Origin: Gammaproteobacteria bacterium
GTDB lineage: Bacteria; Pseudomonadota; Gammaproteobacteria; Granulosicoccales; Granulosicoccaceae
NCBI GenBank assembly: GCA_019634245.1
Contig: JAHQVR010000060.1
Span: 1-27,818 of the forward strand
Reading direction: 5' to 3'
Length of the DNA: 27,818 nucleotides
Below are positions 23,500 to 27,818 of the stretch, piece after piece. The position numbers and the translations under genes are program-made. Numbering within the stretch: the stretch's first letter is position 1; every line of letters begins with the position of its first letter. Below the pieces are notes generated by a model that worked only from the letters and a program-made list of their open reading frames with translations, was not told the DNA's origin and ran no database searches.

Positions 23500-24543
23500 A
23501 TGACGATGACGTTCTCTAAAGCTGTGTTTTATCTTGCCCTGGTCGCTTTTATAATTGCGGCGCCTTATCTGTTCCCAGACTACAGAACTCAGCTTGCTAC
23601 GCTGTGGTTGATGATCATTGTTGCCCTCACCTGGGATATGACCGGTGGACAAATGGGCTACAACTCATTAGGTAATATATTTTTCTATGGTACCGGCATG
23701 TATGTGTGCGCCGTAATAGGTATTGGCATAGCCTACCCAATTGCTGAATATACCAACGCTGCCGGTGGTGGAATCTACAAATTTAGCGATACGCAGTACT
23801 TTCTGGGAATTGCACTTGGAATATTGGGCGCTGGTGTGTTCTGCGCTATCTGTGCCCTTATTATCGGGTATTTCACTTTCAGTTTGCGTGGCCCCTACTT
23901 CGCCATCGGCACGCTTGGCGTTGCCATTGCGGCAGGTGAATTGGTATCGAACTGGGACTGGATTGGAGGAGGTCAAGGCATTGCCTTGCCCGTATACCCA
24001 CATGATCTTGATGAAGGCAAACTGTTTTTTTACTGGTTGTTTGCGGTTACTGGGGTGATTCTGTTTTTGTTTCTAAAGTGGATGTACAAAACGCGCTTCG
24101 GGGCGGCCATCAATGCAATACGCGATGATGAAGAAAAAGCCGAAGCCATGGGCATCCACACACTCCGATACAAGCTCACCACTTGGTCGATATCAGCCTT
24201 CTTTATCGGCGTGGTCGGTGGCATATCAGCCTACCAACTCATTCATTTTGAACCGTTGGAAACGGCCTACCAAACGATAAATCTTGGGATTTTCATGGTG
24301 GTTTGTGTGCTACTGGGCGGTAAAGGCACTCTTTGGGGACCGATCATCGGCGCCATCATGTTTCAGGTGTTCAAAGAGGTTACGTGGAATTACTTCCTGG
24401 GTTGGCAATGGGTCGCTCTGGGTGCTTTGATTGTCGTCACAGTGGTGTATTTTCAAGATGGATTAATGGGATGGTTGAAGCACACCAAACCCGAATGGTT
24501 CGGAATACGCGTTGAGAAAGCCAATGATGGGAGCACCACATGA
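23500..24543 (+). CDS. livM: Branched-chain amino acid-type ABC permease, LivM family
   Basis: This 347-residue membrane protein is the second permease subunit. It has around ten spans, the family segment LTWDMTGGQMGYNSLGNIFFYGTG near residues 43-66 (landmark only), FSLRGPYFAIGTLGVA, and the ATPase-contact loop GAAINAIRDDEEKAEAMGIH at about 201-220. A loop rich in Gly and Thr (TNAAGGGIYKFSDTQYF) after the third span is an insertion not seen in the shortest LivM proteins. GGGG lies a few bases upstream of the ATG; a second ATG is two codons further in. Its stop overlaps the next ATG in ATGA. Confidence 0.92.
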   Translation: MTMTFSKAVFYLALVAFIIAAPYLFPDYRTQLATLWLMIIVALTWDMTGGQMGYNSLGNIFFYGTGMYVCAVIGIGIAYPIAEYTNAAGGGIYKFSDTQYFLGIALGILGAGVFCAICALIIGYFTFSLRGPYFAIGTLGVAIAAGELVSNWDWIGGGQGIALPVYPHDLDEGKLFFYWLFAVTGVILFLFLKWMYKTRFGAAINAIRDDEEKAEAMGIHTLRYKLTTWSISAFFIGVVGGISAYQLIHFEPLETAYQTINLGIFMVVCVLLGGKGTLWGPIIGAIMFQVFKEVTWNYFLGWQWVALGALIVVTVVYFQDGLMGWLKHTKPEWFGIRVEKANDGSTT

Positions 24544-25283
24544 GCTCGATCATTGAAGTCCACGATGTGTCCAAAGCTTATGGCGGTGTAGTTGCCAACA
24601 AAGACATATCTCTCACCGTTGAACAAGGCGGCATCACCGGTCTGATTGGACCCAACGGCTCAGGCAAAACCACCTTGTTTAATTCCATCGTGGGCTATCA
24701 CCCCATAGATTCAGGCTCCATCCAGTTTGAAGGCAAGGAGATCTCCAAACTGCAGGTTCCACAAATTGCTCGTTTGGGTTTACTGCGTACGTTCCAACAA
24801 ACCCGCATTTACGGAGAAATGAACTGTGTTGAGAATATGCTTATCTCGCAGCCTCACAGAAAAATGAGCCTTCGTGATGCGTTTACAAAAAACACCCAAG
24901 AAGACTACGACCGAGCAGACCAACTATTGGAATTTGTAGGCCTATACGAAAAACGTTATTTACAGAGTGGCTCTTTGTCGTTTGGGCAGCAGAAGTTACT
25001 CGAATTTGCCATGGCGCTTATGAATGAACCCACGTGCCTACTGCTTGATGAACCCACAGCGGGCATTAACCCGACTCTGATCAATGGCTTAATCGACCGA
25101 CTGAAACGCGCCAATTCCGAGTTTGGCATCACACTTTTTATAATTGAACACAATATGCGGGTCATCATGAATATGGCTGACCATATCTATTGCCTGGCGC
25201 ACGGTGAGATGTTGGCGTCCGGGAAACCGGCTGAGATTCAGTCAGATCAACGTGTCGTCGATGCGTATCTGGGAGCTCACTAG
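24540..25283 (+). CDS. livG: Branched-chain amino acid-type ABC ATPase, LivG family
   Basis: This 247-residue ATPase powers transport through LivH/LivM. The Walker A motif is GPNGSGKTT at 37-45. The signature region is SFGQQKLLE (about 146-154), the Walker B is CLLLDEPTAG and the switch histidine lies in IIEHNMRVI. The signature loop reads SFGQQ rather than LSGGQ, which is usual in LivG. The RTFQQTRIYGEMNCVENML segment is also typical. It begins inside the end of livM with a 4-bp overlap and stops 10 bp before livF. Confidence 0.94.
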   Translation: MSSIIEVHDVSKAYGGVVANKDISLTVEQGGITGLIGPNGSGKTTLFNSIVGYHPIDSGSIQFEGKEISKLQVPQIARLGLLRTFQQTRIYGEMNCVENMLISQPHRKMSLRDAFTKNTQEDYDRADQLLEFVGLYEKRYLQSGSLSFGQQKLLEFAMALMNEPTCLLLDEPTAGINPTLINGLIDRLKRANSEFGITLFIIEHNMRVIMNMADHIYCLAHGEMLASGKPAEIQSDQRVVDAYLGAH

Positions 25284-25293
25284 AGAAGCTGCT

Positions 25294-26169
25294 ATGAACA
25301 CACCAGAGGATAAAAACAATATACGAGGCTACGGCAGTGGTGGCGTAGACGCAGTTATTTCCGTGGACGAAGTTGTTCGACGAACAGCCGAAATTGCCGA
25401 AGACATAAATGTTGCTGATTTGGACGCCCTGGCAGGGAATGAGCCGTTTGTATCGATCAATGATTTATGTGCTGGCTACGGAAAGATGCAAATCCTGCAC
25501 AATTTGAATCTGCGGGTCGCTAAAAAGCAATCATTGTGTTTGATCGGACCCAATGGCGCGGGCAAATCAACGATATTGCACGCGATTTTTGGCTTCAACA
25601 ATATTTTCTCCGGCAACATCACTGTCGGCGGAGACGACAACCCGCGTGATGTCACTGGTTTATCACCCAATGAAAAACTCTCCCAGGCAGGCATTGCCTA
25701 CATCCTTCAAGATAAATCAATATTCCCAGGGATGACAGTGGAAGAAAACTTGTGGATGGGAGGATTTTTGAAGAACCAACCTGCTGAAGCTAAACAATCA
25801 GCAGAAATGGTGTTCGATAAGTACCCCAGACTCGCTGCTCGTCGAAAACACAATGCTGGTGTGCTCTCCGGCGGTGAACGTCGTTTGCTCGAAATTTCTC
25901 GCGCACTGGTGATGAACCCAGAGCTACTGTTGGTTGACGAACCCTCTATTGGCCTTGAACCTCGATTCATCGATATGGTGTTCGAGATTCTGCACGACTT
26001 ACAACACAATGAAGGTAAGACCATAATAATGGTGGAACAGAATGCCAAGAAAGGACTCGAGTTCGCAGATATCGGATATGTTCTGGTATCTGGAGAGCTT
26101 GCAATCGCTGGTACGGGTGATGAGCTACTCGCTAATCCAAAGGTAGGCGATCTGTTCCTGGGTGGCTAG
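25294..26169 (+). CDS. livF: Branched-chain amino acid-type ABC ATPase, LivF family, with N-terminal extension
   Basis: This 291-residue protein is the second ATPase. Walker A is GPNGAGKST at 85-93, the signature is LSGGERRLLEISRAL, Walker B is LLLVDEPSIGL and the late switch segment is MVEQNAKKG, as in LivF. A normal LivF starts about four residues before the NDLCAGYGKMQIL strand; here about 50 extra residues precede it, acidic and with a GYGSGGVDAVISVDEVVRR stretch. The longer frame from 25204 lies inside livG; the ATG at 25294 has AGAGAAG upstream and follows the livG stop by 10 bp, so I chose it. Even from this start the extension remains. Its role is unknown. Confidence 0.92.
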   Translation: MNTPEDKNNIRGYGSGGVDAVISVDEVVRRTAEIAEDINVADLDALAGNEPFVSINDLCAGYGKMQILHNLNLRVAKKQSLCLIGPNGAGKSTILHAIFGFNNIFSGNITVGGDDNPRDVTGLSPNEKLSQAGIAYILQDKSIFPGMTVEENLWMGGFLKNQPAEAKQSAEMVFDKYPRLAARRKHNAGVLSGGERRLLEISRALVMNPELLLVDEPSIGLEPRFIDMVFEILHDLQHNEGKTIIMVEQNAKKGLEFADIGYVLVSGELAIAGTGDELLANPKVGDLFLGG

Positions 26170-26269
26170 CCTACACATCTTTACTATTCACCGCGTTGGA
26201 GTTATTCCAACACTGACTAGCTGAAGTTCAAGATGCTCGACGTCCAGAACATACCGTGACTATTTTTAT

Positions 26270-26410
26270 TTAGTGACGGCTATCATCGCTGAGCAAGATG
26301 GATCCACGTTGAGGCACTGGGTCATAAACATGTACCTCGCGATTCGCGGTGCCGGGTAAATGATAGATAAGTAGCTCTGATGGTGGATTGTTAAAGTCAG
26401 TTTGTTGCAT
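26270..26410 (-). CDS. Possible 46-residue ORF
   Basis: The ATG at 26410 has GGAG with 8 bases of spacing, a good ribosome binding site for this genome. The predicted peptide starts MQQTDFNNPPSELLIYHLPG and ends in DDSRH. I recognise no family; the SELLIY...REVHVYD pattern weakly recalls the N-terminus of RhuM-type proteins, so it could be a remnant. A longer overlapping frame (26266-26499) in another register lacks a good ribosome binding site and overlaps the lipoprotein gene. Confidence 0.4.
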   Translation of the reverse strand: MQQTDFNNPPSELLIYHLPGTANREVHVYDPVPQRGSILLSDDSRH

Positions 26411-26473
26411 GGAATTTCTCCAGTTGTGTACTGCTTACTAGCTACACCCAATGAATTTAGGTTCTTAGGTCTC

Positions 26474-27175
26474 TCAAAAATGCCCCATTCCACAATCACT
26501 TGAAAACGATGCTAGGCTTGATGCGCACAACACAGCTTCCAGATGTAATGGATTTGTAGGGTTCTCATCATGCCTAAACGATATAGACAATCCCTGCTGT
26601 TGCTCGATTGCCAAATCAATACTCTGACAATCTACTTCACTACACTCAATGCTTTTCCCGTCAAGCATTTGATAATTACCCTTATCCGTTTTTTGAAATA
26701 TCGCTGATGGATGCCTCGATGTGAATGTGAACGACACATCAGATTGAGCTGTTTTGCTTACTATTTCTACCAGTCGGTATACCTCTAATGTTTCTGCTGG
26801 CAATCCACCTCCCATTCGCAACTGTTGTACGGCCACAAGCAGTTCATACTCATGACCCCACTCAAATTCAAAACCTTCTATATCTTCGTACAGAAATGCC
26901 CATTGCGCACCATCAGAAGTTTTATAGAGTAAACACTGATCCACCCAGTATCCCTCACATTCAACTTTGTGATGTTTCACATAAAACGTTTTCATGGTCT
27001 CCGAGACATCGCCATATACACTGCTATCATGAACATCCGCCACTGGATGGGTTAATCCATTGTGACCACTATCTGCCAAGCCTTGATCACCCTCCGACTT
27101 TGGCGATGAAGAGCACGCAACTAAAGTGATTTGTAGGAACATCAACGCATTTATTATTATTGTTTTAAACACCAT
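26474..27175 (-). CDS. Lipoprotein with DUF4377 domain
   Basis: This 233-residue protein has a type II signal peptide with lipobox LVAC and Cys21 as the lipidation site, followed by a Ser-rich linker. Residues of about 62-140 match DUF4377, with KVECEG, a CLLYKTSDGAQWAFLYEDIEGFEFEWG stretch (landmark only) and YRLVEIVSKT. About 95 further residues follow, with Cys pairs (IECSEVDC) that could form disulfides; this part looks like a META/heat-shock-protein-like companion segment but I cannot name it. AAGGGGC lies about 8 nt before the ATG. Location is probably the inner face of the outer membrane, because no Asp follows the lipid Cys. Function is unknown. Confidence 0.82.
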   Translation of the reverse strand: MVFKTIIINALMFLQITLVACSSSPKSEGDQGLADSGHNGLTHPVADVHDSSVYGDVSETMKTFYVKHHKVECEGYWVDQCLLYKTSDGAQWAFLYEDIEGFEFEWGHEYELLVAVQQLRMGGGLPAETLEVYRLVEIVSKTAQSDVSFTFTSRHPSAIFQKTDKGNYQMLDGKSIECSEVDCQSIDLAIEQQQGLSISFRHDENPTNPLHLEAVLCASSLASFSSDCGMGHF

Positions 27176-27553
27176 GGTGCTTGCCCCTTGTTGATAATCT
27201 CTGTAACGAGATAATTAAGCTATCGGAGGAAAAATATTTTCGTGAATCAGGCATGACTACGAATAGCAGGTGTTTACATTACGTTACTTCTGAGTAACAT
27301 TCAGGAAACAAACCGAGAGCACTTCCTCAAATTAATTACACGAATACCGGTTCAATTTGTGAAGTAGTATTGTTCTTCACCCCTACAGTTCTACCCTCTG
27401 CTTCTGACACATTCAATGCTCTAAAGCAGTTGAATAATAAACTGTGAAGGGCTACTGAAGACAGTGGATCTATAGAAGACATAGTTTAGACTCAGTAATA
27501 ATGCTCTGTAATAGCAAACTGCTGTGAAGTCCTAATCAGGTTCTAACCAACCT
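27176..27553. other. 378-bp region without a recognised gene
   Basis: The stretch is AT-rich with many stop codons in all frames. It should hold the promoter of the lipoprotein gene, and a small ATCTC/GAGAT hairpin lies near 27198-27213. No RNA gene, repeat or clear terminator was recognised. Confidence 0.5.
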
Positions 27554-27818
27554 TCACCCTGCCAGCCATAAACTGGGAGCAATGCAACGTTTGTTCTGCG
27601 ACTCTGGCCCTACTTCCGCGTGCGCATCCAACGGCACTGTGATATAGCCGCACAATTGTGGACAATTGCAAACAGGAGTAAATTGGCGTGCCGCTAAATA
27701 AACCAAGTCATCGACAAGAGTGGCAGATTTCACACTACCAAAGCCTTGCTTTTGAGCCTTACCAGGTAGCAAAGAGCGCAACAAAAAGGCGGCAGTGTAC
27801 TCAGTATTTGGGGCATTA
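27554..27818 (-). CDS. C-terminal end of an unrecognised ORF, cut by the right edge
   Basis: The frame is open from the right edge to a TGA at 27554-27556, giving 87 visible codons. The visible part includes AAFLLRSLLPGKAQKQGFG, then ATLVDDLVYLAARQFTP and a Cys-containing CNCPQLCGYITVPLD segment. I recognise no family. A TTG at 27784 could be an internal start, but the open frame reaching the edge and its normal-looking composition favour a longer gene that begins outside the window. Confidence 0.45.
   Translation of the reverse strand, partial: NAPNTEYTAAFLLRSLLPGKAQKQGFGSVKSATLVDDLVYLAARQFTPVCNCPQLCGYITVPLDAHAEVGPESQNKRCIAPSLWLAG

Noticed and set aside
26195..26211. GTTGGA-GTTAT-TCCAAC hairpin after livF as a terminator
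   Set aside because: The stem has only six pairs with no T-run after it; it may contribute to the 3' end but I cannot call it a terminator.
26266..26499. 77-codon minus-strand frame overlapping the lipoprotein end
   Set aside because: It has no ribosome binding site and overlaps a clear gene. The 46-codon ORF in another register has a better start signal.

Overview
The window reads as chromosomal DNA of a free-living, probably marine, heterotrophic proteobacterium, most likely a gammaproteobacterium. The evidence is a typical TruC pseudouridine synthase, Sec signal peptides, a lipoprotein with a lipobox, an outer-membrane barrel protein, a TctABC transporter and a Liv-type ABC transporter. 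No rRNA, tRNA, CRISPR array, phage gene or intact transposase was seen. The taxonomic call is inference; base composition was not computed.

Region 1 (1-12041) is a catabolic locus. On the minus strand an operon reads leftward from about 4560 off the left edge: DUF1185 protein, UPF0280 protein, second DUF1185 protein, FAD subunit, and a fused [2Fe-2S]/molybdopterin hydroxylase subunit that is cut by the edge. Divergent from it is an enamidase (4651-5817) closely resembling the nicotinate-fermentation enamidase. Facing the enamidase with no gap between stop codons is a second minus-strand operon: tctC, tctB, tctA, an AtuA-family protein, a possible 50-residue ORF and a DUF4387 protein. A class III CoA-transferase diverges from tctC. 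Together these suggest uptake of a carboxylated substrate, hydroxylation of an N-heterocycle, hydrolysis of a cyclic enamide, processing of the resulting acid and CoA activation. This resembles a reductive nicotinate-type pathway. The ring reductase is not in the window.

Region 2 (12042-14785) holds a small outer-membrane barrel protein, truC, a striking cluster of GGGTC(A/G)GACCC hairpins and a glutathione S-transferase. Region 3 (14786-17701) is a minus-strand module of an RraA-family protein, an Ldh2-type hydroxyacid dehydrogenase and a D-2-hydroxyacid dehydrogenase. The last two belong to unrelated folds that often act on opposite stereoisomers.

Region 4 (17702-26169) is nitrogen and amino-acid transport: a divergent ammonium transporter with a 61-residue single-span partner, a bidirectional terminator, an MFS exporter, and a complete Liv-type ABC operon (binding protein, terminator, two permeases, two ATPases). 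Region 5 (26170-27818) has a possible 46-residue ORF, a DUF4377 lipoprotein, a 378-bp stretch without genes, and the C-terminal end of an unrecognised ORF at the right edge.
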